A stretch of DNA of 64,000 nucleotides from Micavibrio sp. (GCA_028283745.1 JAPWJZ010000006.1:1-64000); one strand, 5' to 3'. Counted from the first letter of the stretch, positions 54,134-63,737 are shown. The notes: generated by a model not told the origin, from the letters alone. A program made the numbers and translations.

Positions 54134-54769
54134 ATGTTCAATATCGCAAAACTGCTGCCCAGCGAAGGCAAATTCTATACTTATCTTGAACAACTCTCGG
54201 CCGAGGCGCATACCAGCGCCACCCATTTAAAGACCCTTGTTGAAACGACGGATGCCGGCGCAAGGGCGGAAGCCGCAGCCGCCATCACCGCCTGCCGGGC
54301 GCAGGCGAAAAGCATTTCGGCGGAAGTCACGCGCCAATTGTGCCTTACCTTCATCACCCCCTTCGACCGCGAAGACATCCAGCTGTTTTCCAACTACCTT
54401 TACCGCATTACCAAGACGACGGAAAAAGTGCGCGAATATATCGAGCTGTATAAACTGTCCGACCTCAGCGATTTCACCCGCCAGGTGGAAGTGATTATCC
54501 AGGAAGCGGATGGCATGGACAACATGGTCCATGCGCTTATCAAAGGCGGTAAGCCGAAGCAGATTATCGAGAAAGCCGAGCTGCTCGATTCCCTTGAAAA
54601 CAAGGGCGATGCAATTTTAAGCGAATTGCTGGCAACTCTTATCGAGAAAACCGAAAAAGCCCGCGACCTGATCGCCAAGAAAGACATTTACGACCTGCTG
54701 GAGCGCGTGATTGACGGCTACCGCGACGCCGCAGGGGTTGCGCTGCAAATTTCCCTGAAACATTCCTAA
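54134..54769 (+). CDS. PhoU-like/DUF47 phosphate-transport regulator
   Basis: A 211-residue all-helical protein (MFNIAKLLPSEGKFYTYL, AAAITACRAQAKSISAEVTR, FITPFDREDIQLFSNYLYRI). These are the motifs of the DUF47/PhoU-like proteins that accompany PiT transporters and control phosphate uptake. ATG 54134 was chosen; ATG 54125 adds three residues. Its stop is 11 bases before the PiT gene, so the two form an operon. Confidence 0.88.
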   Translation: MFNIAKLLPSEGKFYTYLEQLSAEAHTSATHLKTLVETTDAGARAEAAAAITACRAQAKSISAEVTRQLCLTFITPFDREDIQLFSNYLYRITKTTEKVREYIELYKLSDLSDFTRQVEVIIQEADGMDNMVHALIKGGKPKQIIEKAELLDSLENKGDAILSELLATLIEKTEKARDLIAKKDIYDLLERVIDGYRDAAGVALQISLKHS

Positions 54770-54780
54770 GGTTTCAGCGG

Positions 54781-55779
54781 ATGGCCCTCACCCTTCTCGT
54801 CGTCGTCGTCGTTCTGGCGCTGATCTTCGACTACATCAACGGCTTTCATGATGCCGCCAACGCGATTGCGACGGTGGTATCCACCCGCATCATGCGCCCC
54901 GCCAGCGCCGTTGTTTTCGGCGCGGCATTAAACTTCGTCGGCGCGCTGCTGGGGACGGAGGTTGCGGCGACCATCGGCAAAGGGCTGGTGGACGCAACGA
55001 CCTTAAGCATGCAGACCATCATATGCACGCTGATTGCCGCCATTCTGTGGAACCTGCTGACATGGTACAAGGGCCTGCCCACTTCATCGTCGCACGCGCT
55101 TATCGGCTCCCTGCTTGGCGCGACGTTCTTTGCAAGTGCGGATGGCAACCAGCACATCATGTGGGCGGCGGTGTGGGAAAAAATTATCGTCCCCATGATC
55201 ACCTCACCCATCCTTGGCATCACCATCGGCTTTGCGCTGATGACCGCGCTGACGTGGATGGTCTATCGCATGAAGCTCGGGCGCATCAACCGCCTGTTCG
55301 GGCGGCTGCAAATCGTTTCCGCCGGTTTCATGGCGCTCAGCCACGGCCTGAACGATGCGCAAAAATCCATGGGTATCATCGCCCTTGCCCTGATGATGAC
55401 CTACCCGCAGGAAAGCTTCTCCGTGCCGCTCTGGGTCAAAATCGCCTGCGCGATTGCCATGGGCTGCGGCACCATGTCGGGCGGCTGGCGCATCATTCGC
55501 ACGCTTGGCAATAAAATGATCAAGCTGCAGCCCATCCACGGCTTCGCGGCTGAAACCACGGCCACCGCCATCATCGGCGGCGCGTCGTTGCTGGGTATTC
55601 CGGTATCGACAACGCAGGTGATTTCAACGTCCATCATGGGCGTGGGCGCCACCAAACGCCTGTCCGCAGTGCGCTGGGGCATTGTCGGCAATATCATCTG
55701 GGCCTGGGTTTTGACCCTGCCGCTGACGTTCGCTTTTGCCGGACTGCTGACATGGGTTTATCACCACGTTTTCAAATGA
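54781..55779 (+). CDS. pit: PiT-family inorganic phosphate transporter
   Basis: A 332-residue membrane protein with the PiT signatures DYINGFHDAANAIATVVSTR at about 19-38 and GLPTSSSHALIGSLLGA near 98-114 and again HGLNDAQKSMG near 193. PiT carriers take up metal-phosphate or phosphate with protons or sodium. It is coupled with the PhoU-like gene upstream. Length is at the short end for the family. Confidence 0.93.
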   Translation: MALTLLVVVVVLALIFDYINGFHDAANAIATVVSTRIMRPASAVVFGAALNFVGALLGTEVAATIGKGLVDATTLSMQTIICTLIAAILWNLLTWYKGLPTSSSHALIGSLLGATFFASADGNQHIMWAAVWEKIIVPMITSPILGITIGFALMTALTWMVYRMKLGRINRLFGRLQIVSAGFMALSHGLNDAQKSMGIIALALMMTYPQESFSVPLWVKIACAIAMGCGTMSGGWRIIRTLGNKMIKLQPIHGFAAETTATAIIGGASLLGIPVSTTQVISTSIMGVGATKRLSAVRWGIVGNIIWAWVLTLPLTFAFAGLLTWVYHHVFK

Positions 55780-55797
55780 CGCCCCATCGGCACACAT

Positions 55798-55833
55798 AAA
55801 AAAAACCCGCTCATTGCTGAGCGGGTTTTTTTG
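55798..55833. terminator. Bidirectional terminator between pit and the HU gene
   Basis: AAAAAAAACCCGCTCA…TGAGCGGGTTTTTTT between convergent genes. Confidence 0.9.
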
Positions 55834-55873
55834 TATTCCCTGCGGCGGCTGTAACAGCGGCACCGCGGCAGAA

Positions 55874-56173
55874 TTACTTGCCGACTGCTTCTTTCAGTTC
55901 TTTGGCAGCGCGGAAGGCGATTTTCTTTTTCGCCGGAATTTTAATCGTTTCGCCGGTGGCGGGGTTGCGGCCCATGCGTGCAGCGCGCTTGCGCACTTGC
56001 AGGATGCCAAGGCCGGCCATGCGGACGCGGTTGCCTTTTTTCAGGTTCTTCACCAGGTGGTCGATCAGGTCTTCCATGATCGCGTTCAGGGTCTTTTTGG
56101 GCATTTCATGTTTTTCAGCGATTTCAGCTGCGATGTTCTTCAGCGTGACGGTCGGTTGGGTTGCTTTAGCCAT
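55874..56173 (-). CDS. HU/IHF-family DNA-binding protein
   Basis: A 99-residue histone-like protein. The GLGILQVRKRAARMGRNPAT segment matches the HU/IHF beta-arm entry with GRNPATGE-type loop, and the C-terminal IPAKKKIAFRAAKELKEAV is family-typical. The N-terminus (MAKATQPTVTLKNIAAEI) is slightly longer than usual. It bends or wraps DNA as a nucleoid protein. Whether it is HU or a divergent paralogue is not clear. Confidence 0.9.
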   Translation of the reverse strand: MAKATQPTVTLKNIAAEIAEKHEMPKKTLNAIMEDLIDHLVKNLKKGNRVRMAGLGILQVRKRAARMGRNPATGETIKIPAKKKIAFRAAKELKEAVGK

Positions 56174-56400
56174 GTTTTCAACTCACTTCGTTGTGTTGCA
56201 CAATCGGCGCTCAAAAGAATCACATTCGCCCGCCGTGACAAGACGATTCATGACAGATTACAAAAGCCCCGCCAACATTAAACTTGCCCAAACCCTTTAA
56301 AAACGCTGTTTTTGAAATTTTTTGCGGTAATACGCCGCGCAGGAGCGCCAAAAACCGCTGCCAGCCGCGGTTTTGCCGGAGGGCGATGAAAGCAGTATCA

Positions 56401-58290
56401 TCAGCCTTCGGCCTGCTTCTTCATTTCATCCAGCTCAAGCCAGCGCAGCTCGGCATTTTCAAGGCTGGTGCGGGCCTCCACCAGGCGCTTCGATGCGGCA
56501 TCGAAGCCGCCGCGGTCGCGGGCGTAAAGTCCGGCATCATCCAGCACGCGTTCAAGGTCGGCAATCTCCGCCTCCAGCGCTGCCATTTTCGCGGGCAGGT
56601 TGTCGAATTCATACTGCAGCTTGTAGGTTAGCTTTTTATAAACGCGCTGCGGTGCGGGTTCAGCCTTTGCCGGGGGGCGGTCGTTCTCCGGCTTGTTTTC
56701 AACGAAGACAAAATCATCGTCATCATCGTCGTTGCGCGCGGACTTGTTGTTGCGACGGCGCTTTTTCGCCTCAAGGTAATCGCTGTAACCGCCGATATAG
56801 CCCTGCACCACCCCGTCGCCCTCGAAGGCGAGGATTTTGCTGACCGTCTGGTCAAGAAAATCGCGGTCGTGGCTCACCACAATCAGCGTGCCGGTGTATT
56901 GGGAGAGGATTTCTTCAAGAATATCCAGCGTATCCATATCAAGGTCGTTGGTCGGCTCGTCGAGGATCAGCAGCGCCTTGGGGTCCGCCAGAATTTTGGC
57001 CAGCAGCAGGCGGTTTTTCTGCCCGCCCGACAGGGTGCCAACGCGCTGGTCGACCATTTGCGGGTCAAACAGGAAGTCGCGCAGGTAACCGCGCACATGG
57101 CGCGGCTTGCCCATGACGATGATGTGGTCGCCGCCGTTGGTGCAAAGCGTGTGCTGCAGCGTATATTCCGGCTGCAGGTCGCGGCGCTTCTGGTCGAAGT
57201 AGGAAAATTCCAGTTCCTTCGCCAGCTTCACCTTGCCCATGTCGGGCTTCAACTCCCCCGTCAGCATGCGCAGGAAGGTCGTTTTGCCGGACCCGTTGCG
57301 CCCGAGGATGCCGATGCGGTCGCCGCGCGCAATGCGCATGGAGAATTTATTCAGGATGGGCTTTTCAACGCCTTCGTCGTTGACGAATTTTTTCTCCACC
57401 TTGAAAAATTCGGCGATAAGCTTCGATCCCAGCTCCTGCACTTCCATTTCGCCCAGATCGACCCTCGCCATCATGCGGCGGAAGGCGCTTTTGTCGGATT
57501 TCAGGCGGGCGCGTTCCTCGTGCATTTTGGCAAGGCGGCTCTGGTTGCGCTTGCGGCGCGCTTTTACGCCGCGGCTGGCCCATTCAACTTCCTGGTCGAT
57601 GAGCTTCTGGCGGTTTTTCAGTTCGCGTTCTTCCTGCTCCAGCAATTCGGCGGACCAATCGTCGAAGTGACCGAAACCCTTGGGGCAGACGCGCATGCGC
57701 GCCCGGTCGAGCCAGAAGATTTTATTGGTGATGTTGGCAAGGAAGGTCTTGTCGTGGCTGACGCACAGCACGGCGCCGCGATAGTTGTGCAAAAAACCTT
57801 CCAGCCATTCGATGACTTCAAGGTCAAGGTGGTTGGTCGGCTCGTCCAGCAGCAGAATTTCCGGCTCCTCCACCAGCGAGCGCGCAAGCGCGGCGCGGCG
57901 CAGCTGCCCGCCGGACAGCATGTCCATGCGGTCATCCGGCTTCAGGTCAAGCGGCTGGATGACCATTTCGACCTTGTACTGGTACGCTTCTTCAAGGCCC
58001 TGCTTTTTCAGCTGCTCGAAAACGAAGTCGTAAACCGTCTGGCCCGGGATGGGAATGACTTCCTGCTGCAGGTAGCCGATGGTGGTGCCCGCGAGAATCC
58101 AGCGCTCCCCGCTATCAAGGTCGCGGTCATTGGTGATGATGCTCATCAGCGTCGACTTGCCGGTGCCGTTCTTGCCGACCAGCGCGATTTTGTCGCCTTC
58201 ATGGATATTAAAGTACAGCCCGTCGAAAATAACCTTTTCGCCGAAGGAGATGCTGCCGTCCTGAACGCTGAGAATAAGGGTGGATGCCAT
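56401..58290 (-). CDS. ABC-F family ATPase (Uup-like)
   Basis: A 629-residue soluble protein with two ABC domains. Walker A GKNGTGKST near residue 38 and GRNGSGKTT near 328; signature motifs LSGGQLRRAALARSL and LSGGQKNRLLLAKIL; Walker B ILLLDEPTNHLDLEV and LLILDEPTNDLDMDT. There is no membrane domain. A charged linker (RARLKSDKSAFRRMM) and a C-terminal coiled-coil near 560-629 fit the Uup branch, which acts on ribosomes or replication-linked DNA. Acidic stretch NDDDDDDFVFVE near 520 is unusual. Confidence 0.9.
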   Translation of the reverse strand: MASTLILSVQDGSISFGEKVIFDGLYFNIHEGDKIALVGKNGTGKSTLMSIITNDRDLDSGERWILAGTTIGYLQQEVIPIPGQTVYDFVFEQLKKQGLEEAYQYKVEMVIQPLDLKPDDRMDMLSGGQLRRAALARSLVEEPEILLLDEPTNHLDLEVIEWLEGFLHNYRGAVLCVSHDKTFLANITNKIFWLDRARMRVCPKGFGHFDDWSAELLEQEERELKNRQKLIDQEVEWASRGVKARRKRNQSRLAKMHEERARLKSDKSAFRRMMARVDLGEMEVQELGSKLIAEFFKVEKKFVNDEGVEKPILNKFSMRIARGDRIGILGRNGSGKTTFLRMLTGELKPDMGKVKLAKELEFSYFDQKRRDLQPEYTLQHTLCTNGGDHIIVMGKPRHVRGYLRDFLFDPQMVDQRVGTLSGGQKNRLLLAKILADPKALLILDEPTNDLDMDTLDILEEILSQYTGTLIVVSHDRDFLDQTVSKILAFEGDGVVQGYIGGYSDYLEAKKRRRNNKSARNDDDDDDFVFVENKPENDRPPAKAEPAPQRVYKKLTYKLQYEFDNLPAKMAALEAEIADLERVLDDAGLYARDRGGFDAASKRLVEARTSLENAELRWLELDEMKKQAEG

Positions 58291-58387
58291 TTAAAACCTG
58301 TCGTTAAGGCGCGTAATATGCCTTTTTTAGCGACGCTTGTCACTTATGTCGCAAAACTTATATAATGAAGGAAGCAGGAGAACCGCC

Positions 58388-58636
58388 ATGACCGCCCAAA
58401 AACGCATTCAAAAGAACCTCGCCAACTGGGACCGTGCCGCGCGCGTGGTGGCGGGGCTGGCGCTTTTGCTGTACTGGGCGCTTTCCGGCAACATGGGCTG
58501 GTGGATGCCGATTGTGGGCACCGCCCTGCTGGTGAACGCCGCCATGGGCACGTGCGGGCTTTATGCGCTGCTGGGCATTTCCACCTGCCCCATCAAGCAC
58601 CCGCCAAAAACCAGCGGCACAAAAGCCGACGAGTAA
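58388..58636 (+). CDS. DUF2892 (YgaP-type) inner-membrane protein
   Basis: An 82-residue protein with AGGAG before ATG 58388. Basic N-terminus (MTAQKRIQKNLANWDRA) then two hydrophobic segments (VVAGLALLLYWALSG and WWMPIVGTALLVNAAMG) and the final CGLYALLGISTCPIKH typical of DUF2892. Members are often found beside rhodanese or sulfur-handling genes; none is adjacent here. It is divergent from the ABC-F gene. Confidence 0.85.
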   Translation: MTAQKRIQKNLANWDRAARVVAGLALLLYWALSGNMGWWMPIVGTALLVNAAMGTCGLYALLGISTCPIKHPPKTSGTKADE

Positions 58637-58656
58637 TAATTACTCAATAATTCCGG

Positions 58657-59100
58657 CTATTTAGCAGCATTTTTATCAAACACGCGGCGCGACTTTTCAA
58701 CCTGCTCGATGTTTTCGGCCGCCCATATCCACACCCCGCAGAATGCCGCGCTAAGGCTGAGGCCCAGCGGCGTCAGCTTATAATCCACATGCGGCGGCAC
58801 AACGGGGTGGACGGTACGCACCAGCAGGCCGTCCCGTTCCATCACCCGCACCGTCTTCGTCAGCATTTTCTGGCTGATGCCGGTGACTTTTTCCGCAAGG
58901 CGCGTAAAGCGCATTTCACCGTTCTCGGTCAGAACCTCCATGACAATCACCGTCCATTTGTCGGCAACACGGCCGATAAGGTCGTTTACCAGCGGCTCGA
59001 GTCGGGGGTCGATATCTTCTGTCTGCGGCGGCGGGGCACAGGCCAGAATGGCTTTTGCCTTTTTGATTTGCGCGGGCGTGGGGGCTGCAAGCTTCGGCAT
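58657..59100 (-). CDS. HxlR-family transcriptional regulator
   Basis: A 147-residue winged-helix regulator: LVNDLIGRVADKWTVIVMEVL at about 33-53, MRFTRLAEKVTGISQKMLTK at about 58-77, and the wing VHPVVPPHVDYKLTPLG near 98-114. AAGGAG lies ten bases before the ATG. It is divergent from an SDR gene and a shared 124-base promoter region separates them, a classic regulator-target arrangement. HxlR proteins often sense electrophiles or oxidants through Cys; here the early C (ILACAPPP) is at residue 16. Confidence 0.9.
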   Translation of the reverse strand: MPKLAAPTPAQIKKAKAILACAPPPQTEDIDPRLEPLVNDLIGRVADKWTVIVMEVLTENGEMRFTRLAEKVTGISQKMLTKTVRVMERDGLLVRTVHPVVPPHVDYKLTPLGLSLSAAFCGVWIWAAENIEQVEKSRRVFDKNAAK

Positions 59101-59224
59101 TTATTATACTCTCCTTTTGGTAAGTATGGAACTTTCCGGTGCCTTCTTACCATTGGTTACTATTCAACAGTATACTCAAAACATGACCAAATTCTAAACC
59201 CCCTAGCAAAAGGCAGGCACGGCT

Positions 59225-59998
59225 ATGCAACTCAGCGGCAATACCATTCTTATTACCGGCGGCACCAGCGGCATTGGCTTTGAGCTTGCGTCGGAACTGC
59301 TTAAGCGCGGCAATACCATCATCGTGACAGGCCGCGACCAGAAGCGGCTGGATGATACGGCGGCAAAACTGCCGGGCGTGCATATTTACAAAAGCGATGT
59401 CAGCGATGCGCGGGATATTGCCGTGCTGTACGCGCAGCTGACGGATAAATTCCCGAAGTTGAATATCCTCGTCAATAACGCCGGCATCATGCGCAAGCTG
59501 AACCTGCAGGACAGCCAGCTGCCCGACATTACGCGGGAAATAGACATTAACCTGAACGGGCCGCTGCGCATGGTGCAGCAGTTTCTGCCGCACCTGAAAA
59601 AGCAGCAAAGCGCTGCCATTATCAACGTATCCTCCGGCCTTGCCTTTGTGCCGCTGGCGCTGTCGCCGGTGTATTCAGCCACCAAGGCCGCGCTGCATTC
59701 CTACACCCAGTCGCTGCGCCTGCAATTGCAGCATTCGCGCGTCAAAATCATCGAGCTTGCGCCGCCGGGCACGGAAACGCCCCTCTTCCGCGGTGACTTC
59801 ACGCCCGAAGACCTTGACGGCATGAAGGGCATGGATGTGAAGGTGCTGGTGGCAAAGGCGCTGCAGGGCCTTGAAAACGACCGGCTGGAAATTCGCCCGG
59901 GTCTTAGCAACGTGCTTAAAATCCTCAGCCGCGTTGCGCCCAACTTTGCAGCACGGATGCTGGGCAAATCGGCGGTGGCCATGGGTGCGGCATCTTAA
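59225..59998 (+). CDS. Short-chain dehydrogenase (DltE-like)
   Basis: A 257-residue classical SDR: TGGTSGIGFELA at about 10-21, NNAGIM near 88-93, and the catalytic YSATKAALHSY near 150-160. The pattern INVSSGLAFVPLALSPVYSATK is seen in DltE-like dehydrogenases. Substrate unknown; it is the likely regulatory target of the divergent HxlR gene. Confidence 0.87.
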   Translation: MQLSGNTILITGGTSGIGFELASELLKRGNTIIVTGRDQKRLDDTAAKLPGVHIYKSDVSDARDIAVLYAQLTDKFPKLNILVNNAGIMRKLNLQDSQLPDITREIDINLNGPLRMVQQFLPHLKKQQSAAIINVSSGLAFVPLALSPVYSATKAALHSYTQSLRLQLQHSRVKIIELAPPGTETPLFRGDFTPEDLDGMKGMDVKVLVAKALQGLENDRLEIRPGLSNVLKILSRVAPNFAARMLGKSAVAMGAAS

Positions 59999-60164
59999 TA
60001 GTCGCGCCTGTCAATTACCATAATTCTGCAATTGTAAATACAGGCAGTTGTCCTCAAGGCAACACATTGCAAACTATTGTATGATCGGGGCTTCAACATT
60101 GTTCCATTTCATATGGATAACCGACTAATATCCGGCGAGTTTCTTTGATTCAAGAAAGCCGTGC

Positions 60165-61952
60165 ATGTCCGTCGTCTCCTTCCTTATCAATCCTATCATC
60201 AACATTTCCTACATCCGCCTGTGGCGCGAGGTTTGGAAGTACGCAGCCGAGCAGCGCCGCAACATCATCATCTATCACGTGCTGTTCCTGTTCGCGATGG
60301 GCTTTGACCTGTCGGTGCCATGGCTGTTCGGCCAGCTGGTGAACACGCTGCAAAAAGGCGGCCCGACGCTGTTCCAGGACTGCGCGCGCATGCTGGGCTA
60401 TATCTTCATCTCCAAAATCGGCATGTGGGTGCTACACGGCCCCGGCCGCGTGATGGAGCGCCGCGCCGGCATGATCGTCTACATCAACTACATCGACGTC
60501 ATGTTCAAGAACCTGACGGAACTGCCCTTAAGCTGGCACCAGGACAACCATTCGGGCGCGACCATCAACCGCATCCGCACCGCGGGCGGCGTGCTGCGCA
60601 ACTTTGCGGAGACGGGCTTCATCAGCTTCCAGCGCGTGATTACGCTTGTCGGCTCCATCGCCATTCTGGTTGCCTATAACTGGGTCATTGGCATTGCCAG
60701 CGCGCTTAGCTTCTTCATGTCCATGGCCATCATTATCATCCTCAACAAAAAAATGACCAAGGCCATTCACCAGAGCAACGAGGCATCGCACATTTCTTCC
60801 GCCACGTTCTTTGACTTTGTTGCCAACATGGTTTCCATCGTTGTGCTGCGCCTGCAAAAATTCGCGCAAACCACCATGCACGTGAAGCAGTGCCTTGCCA
60901 TGGACCCGTACATCGCGGAAGCGAAAATCAACGAGTGGCGCTACTTCCTGTACACCATGCTCAACGTTTCCATGCTAAGCGCGATTTTGCTGGGTTACAT
61001 CCACTTCCAGATTGAAGCGGGCCTTGTTATTGCCGCGGGTACGCTGGTGACGGTTTACATGTACCAGGACCGCGTGGGCAGCCAGGGTTTTGACTTTATG
61101 TCCCTGCACTCCACATGGCTGAATACGCTGACCTCCCTGAAGTCGACCGATCCGTTGATGGAAGACCACGCCCGCCTTGTGAAGCCCGTGCCGCATGACA
61201 TCGCGGATGAATGGACCGCCATCAACATCCAGAACCTGTCGTTCACGTACAAAAAATCGCTCGGCGTTCAAAAGCGCGTGCTGGACGGCATTAATATGCG
61301 CATTGCGCACGGCGAAAAAATCGCCCTTATCGGCAGCAGCGGCGGCGGTAAGTCTACCCTGCTTTCCCTCCTGCGCGCGCTGCGCGACCCGGACGAAGCG
61401 GTGGTAGATGTGGACGGCGCGGCTGCCCCCTTCAGCGCGCTTGCGGAAATGACCACGCTTATTCCGCAGGACCCCGAAATTTTTGAAAACTCCATCCGCT
61501 TCAACGTCAGCTTCGGGCTTGATGTGCCGGACGAGCAGGTTTACAAATCGCTCGCCCTTGCCGAATTCATGCCCGTGCTGACGCAAATGCCGCAGGGGCT
61601 TGATACCGACATTCGCGAAAAAGGCGTTAACCTGTCGGTCGGGCAAAAGCAGCGCCTTGCCGTGGCCCGCGGCCTTTTCGCGGCCGAGCAGTCGGATATT
61701 ATTTTGCTGGATGAACCGACCAGCAGCGTTGACCTGCCGACGGAAAGCAAGATTTTCGAAAACGTCTTCACCCACTTCAAGAACAAGACGATCATTGCAA
61801 CGCTGCACCGCCTGCACCTGCTGCCGGAATTCGACCGTATTATTTTCCTCGACCATGGGCGCGTCGCGGCGGATATGCCGTCGGCGGTGGCGCTGTCCAC
61901 CCCTGGACCCATCCGCGACCTTTACAAAACCTATCAGCAGAAAGAAGCGTAA
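60165..61952 (+). CDS. ABC transporter, fused permease-ATPase (exporter type)
   Basis: A 595-residue half-transporter with an N-terminal membrane region of several hydrophobic segments (NIIIYHVLFLFAMGFDLSVP, RVITLVGSIAILVAYNWVIG, YTMLNVSMLSAILLGYI) and a C-terminal ATPase with GSSGGGKST, Q-loop IPQDPEIF, signature LSVGQKQRLAVARG and LLDEPTSSVD. The signature is LSVGQ rather than LSGGQ, a small deviation. It is followed nine bases later by dgkA, suggesting a membrane-lipid role such as lipid or lipid-linked export, but that is inference. Confidence 0.85.
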   Translation: MSVVSFLINPIINISYIRLWREVWKYAAEQRRNIIIYHVLFLFAMGFDLSVPWLFGQLVNTLQKGGPTLFQDCARMLGYIFISKIGMWVLHGPGRVMERRAGMIVYINYIDVMFKNLTELPLSWHQDNHSGATINRIRTAGGVLRNFAETGFISFQRVITLVGSIAILVAYNWVIGIASALSFFMSMAIIIILNKKMTKAIHQSNEASHISSATFFDFVANMVSIVVLRLQKFAQTTMHVKQCLAMDPYIAEAKINEWRYFLYTMLNVSMLSAILLGYIHFQIEAGLVIAAGTLVTVYMYQDRVGSQGFDFMSLHSTWLNTLTSLKSTDPLMEDHARLVKPVPHDIADEWTAINIQNLSFTYKKSLGVQKRVLDGINMRIAHGEKIALIGSSGGGKSTLLSLLRALRDPDEAVVDVDGAAAPFSALAEMTTLIPQDPEIFENSIRFNVSFGLDVPDEQVYKSLALAEFMPVLTQMPQGLDTDIREKGVNLSVGQKQRLAVARGLFAAEQSDIILLDEPTSSVDLPTESKIFENVFTHFKNKTIIATLHRLHLLPEFDRIIFLDHGRVAADMPSAVALSTPGPIRDLYKTYQQKEA

Positions 61953-61961
61953 GGTTAACGC

Positions 61962-62318
61962 ATGAAACCCGGCAATACCGGCATTACCCGCATCATCAAG
62001 GCCGCCGGCTATACCCGCGACGGCCTTATCGCCACCTTCAAAACCGAAGCCGCCTTCCGGCAGGAACTTGGGCTTGCGATTGTGCTGGTGCCGCTGGCGC
62101 TGTTTATTGCGCCCAGCCACCTTGCCGCCGCCGGCATGATTGCCAGCGTGCTGCTGGTGTTGATGGTGGAACTGCTGAATTCCGGCATTGAAGCCGTTGT
62201 TGACCGCTTTGGCGGGGAGCTTCACCCGCTGTCAAAACACGCGAAGGATGCCGGCAGCGCCGCCGTCTTTGTCGCGCTTCTGAATGTGGCGGTTGTCTGG
62301 CTGCTCTGCCTCTTTTAA
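61962..62318 (+). CDS. dgkA: Diacylglycerol kinase
   Basis: A 118-residue integral membrane kinase, three or four hydrophobic segments, with the family motif VELLNSGIEAVVDR near residue 70 and the catalytic acidic residue region AFRQELGLAIV near 25-35, plus HAKDAGSAAVF near 91-101. It recycles diacylglycerol to phosphatidic acid. AAGG lies about eight bases before the ATG. Confidence 0.93.
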   Translation: MKPGNTGITRIIKAAGYTRDGLIATFKTEAAFRQELGLAIVLVPLALFIAPSHLAAAGMIASVLLVLMVELLNSGIEAVVDRFGGELHPLSKHAKDAGSAAVFVALLNVAVVWLLCLF

Positions 62319-62578
62319 ATCAGAATCGGCGACATAACATAATCGCACCGCAATCCGGCTCGTTTCATGCGTTGCAGCATGGCGTTTTTGACACTTAAGT
62401 CACAGTTTTTGCAGGAAAATTTCAAGCCGGGCAGGCCGCCGCATTTATTGTTGCGGGGGTTTCTGAAATGGGATATTGCTAGAACGTACTCAGGTTTCCA
62501 CTCAATACGTATGATACGGCTTTGGGATTGGCGGCAAGAGTGCTGTTTACTAACACTGTGCTCAAGGAGAAGACTAAC

Positions 62579-62785
62579 ATGCCAAGTGGTACCGTTAAAT
62601 GGTTTAACAACAAAAAAGGCTTCGGCTTTGTTGTTCCGGATGGTGGTGGTACGGACGTTTTCGTTCATATCTCTGCTGTCGAAAAATCGGGTCTCAAAGG
62701 CCTGAACGAAGGCCAGAAAGTTAACTACGAACTGGCCCCCGATCGTCAAGGTCGTATGACTGCCGTTAATCTCAAGGCCGTATAA
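62579..62785 (+). CDS. Cold-shock protein (CspA family)
   Basis: A 68-residue OB-fold protein with both RNA-binding motifs KGFGFVVPD at about 16-24 and DVFVHIS at about 30-36. ATG 62579 has CAAGGAG upstream; longer frames are spurious. The 250-base AT-rich leader from 62319 is consistent with cold-shock mRNA leaders. It ends in a terminator at 62802. Confidence 0.95.
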   Translation: MPSGTVKWFNNKKGFGFVVPDGGGTDVFVHISAVEKSGLKGLNEGQKVNYELAPDRQGRMTAVNLKAV

Positions 62786-62801
62786 GATATCTGACTATCT
62801 T

Positions 62802-62840
62802 GAAAAAGCCCTTGGAGCAATCTGAGGGCTTTTTCTTTTT
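62802..62840 (+). terminator. Terminator of the cold-shock gene
   Basis: AAAAAGCCCTT…GAGGGCTTTTTCTTTTT. Confidence 0.88.
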
Positions 62841-62882
62841 CCCGTCTTCCCGCTGCACACGTCCAAAAGGTACTTGTCCCCC

Positions 62883-63737
62883 ATGCTCTCCTACCAACAC
62901 ATCTATCACGCCGGCAACTTTGCCGATGTGCAAAAGCACGCCATCCTCGTCCAGCTGCTGAAGGCGATGAAGCTGAAGAACCCGAAGATGACGGTGATTG
63001 ACACGCATGCCGGCCGCGGCGTTTACAACCTTGAATCCGAAGAAGCGCTCAAGACGATGGAATTCGAGCATGGCGGCCGCCACTTCTTCGACCACGGCAC
63101 CCTGCCCCCGGGATTAAAAGAAATTGTCGCGGGCATGAACCCCGACGGCGAACTGAAGACCTGGCCCGGTTCCGCCAAGATCGCGCGCGAAATGCTGCGC
63201 CCCGGCGATAAATTGGTCTGCACCGAACTGCACCCCGGCGAGTTCGGCGAACTGCAGAAAACTTTCGACGGCGTACCCAATACCGAACTGCTGAAGACCG
63301 ACGGCTTTCAGGCGCTTGTCGACATGGTGCCTCCGCCGGAACGCAAGGGCCTTGTCATCATCGACCCCAGCTATGAAATGAAGACGGAATATGACCTGCT
63401 GGCAAAGCAGCTGTACCAGGCATGGAAAAAATGGCCGCACGGCACCTTCATGATCTGGTATCCCATTCTGGAAGCGCGCGGCTACCAGCGCATGCTGACG
63501 GCCCTGCGCAATTCGCGCGTGAAAGATGTCATGGTCAGCGAAATCCGCCTTGATGGCCCGCCCAGCGCAACTTACCGCATGAGCGGCACGGGCGTTGCTA
63601 TCATCAACCCGCCGTGGCCGGAAGCGGCGCTTGACCAGTTGACGCAGTACCTTGCCAACCGCATGCCCATCAAGGCCTTCGGCGATGTCTTCTGGCTTGA
63701 CAACATGCAGATCGACCCCGATACCGGCACAATCTGA
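62883..63737 (+). CDS. rlmJ: 23S rRNA (adenine2030-N6)-methyltransferase RlmJ
   Basis: A 284-residue methyltransferase. MLSYQHIYHAGNFADVQKH is the usual start; VIDTHAGRGVYNL supplies the SAM-binding loop; the catalytic motif is VIIDPSYEMK, with Pro-Ser replacing the usual Pro-Pro. It methylates A2030 of 23S rRNA. ATG 62883 is preferred over a TTG at 62874. Follows the cold-shock gene terminator. Confidence 0.93.
   Translation: MLSYQHIYHAGNFADVQKHAILVQLLKAMKLKNPKMTVIDTHAGRGVYNLESEEALKTMEFEHGGRHFFDHGTLPPGLKEIVAGMNPDGELKTWPGSAKIAREMLRPGDKLVCTELHPGEFGELQKTFDGVPNTELLKTDGFQALVDMVPPPERKGLVIIDPSYEMKTEYDLLAKQLYQAWKKWPHGTFMIWYPILEARGYQRMLTALRNSRVKDVMVSEIRLDGPPSATYRMSGTGVAIINPPWPEAALDQLTQYLANRMPIKAFGDVFWLDNMQIDPDTGTI

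Noticed and set aside
56869..58365. Long plus-strand open frame antisense to the ABC-F gene
   Set aside because: The opposite strand has Walker and signature motifs of ABC-F; this frame has no known features.
60975..62225. Long minus-strand frame across the ABC transporter and dgkA
   Set aside because: Opposite strand carries ABC and DgkA motifs; this is a shadow.
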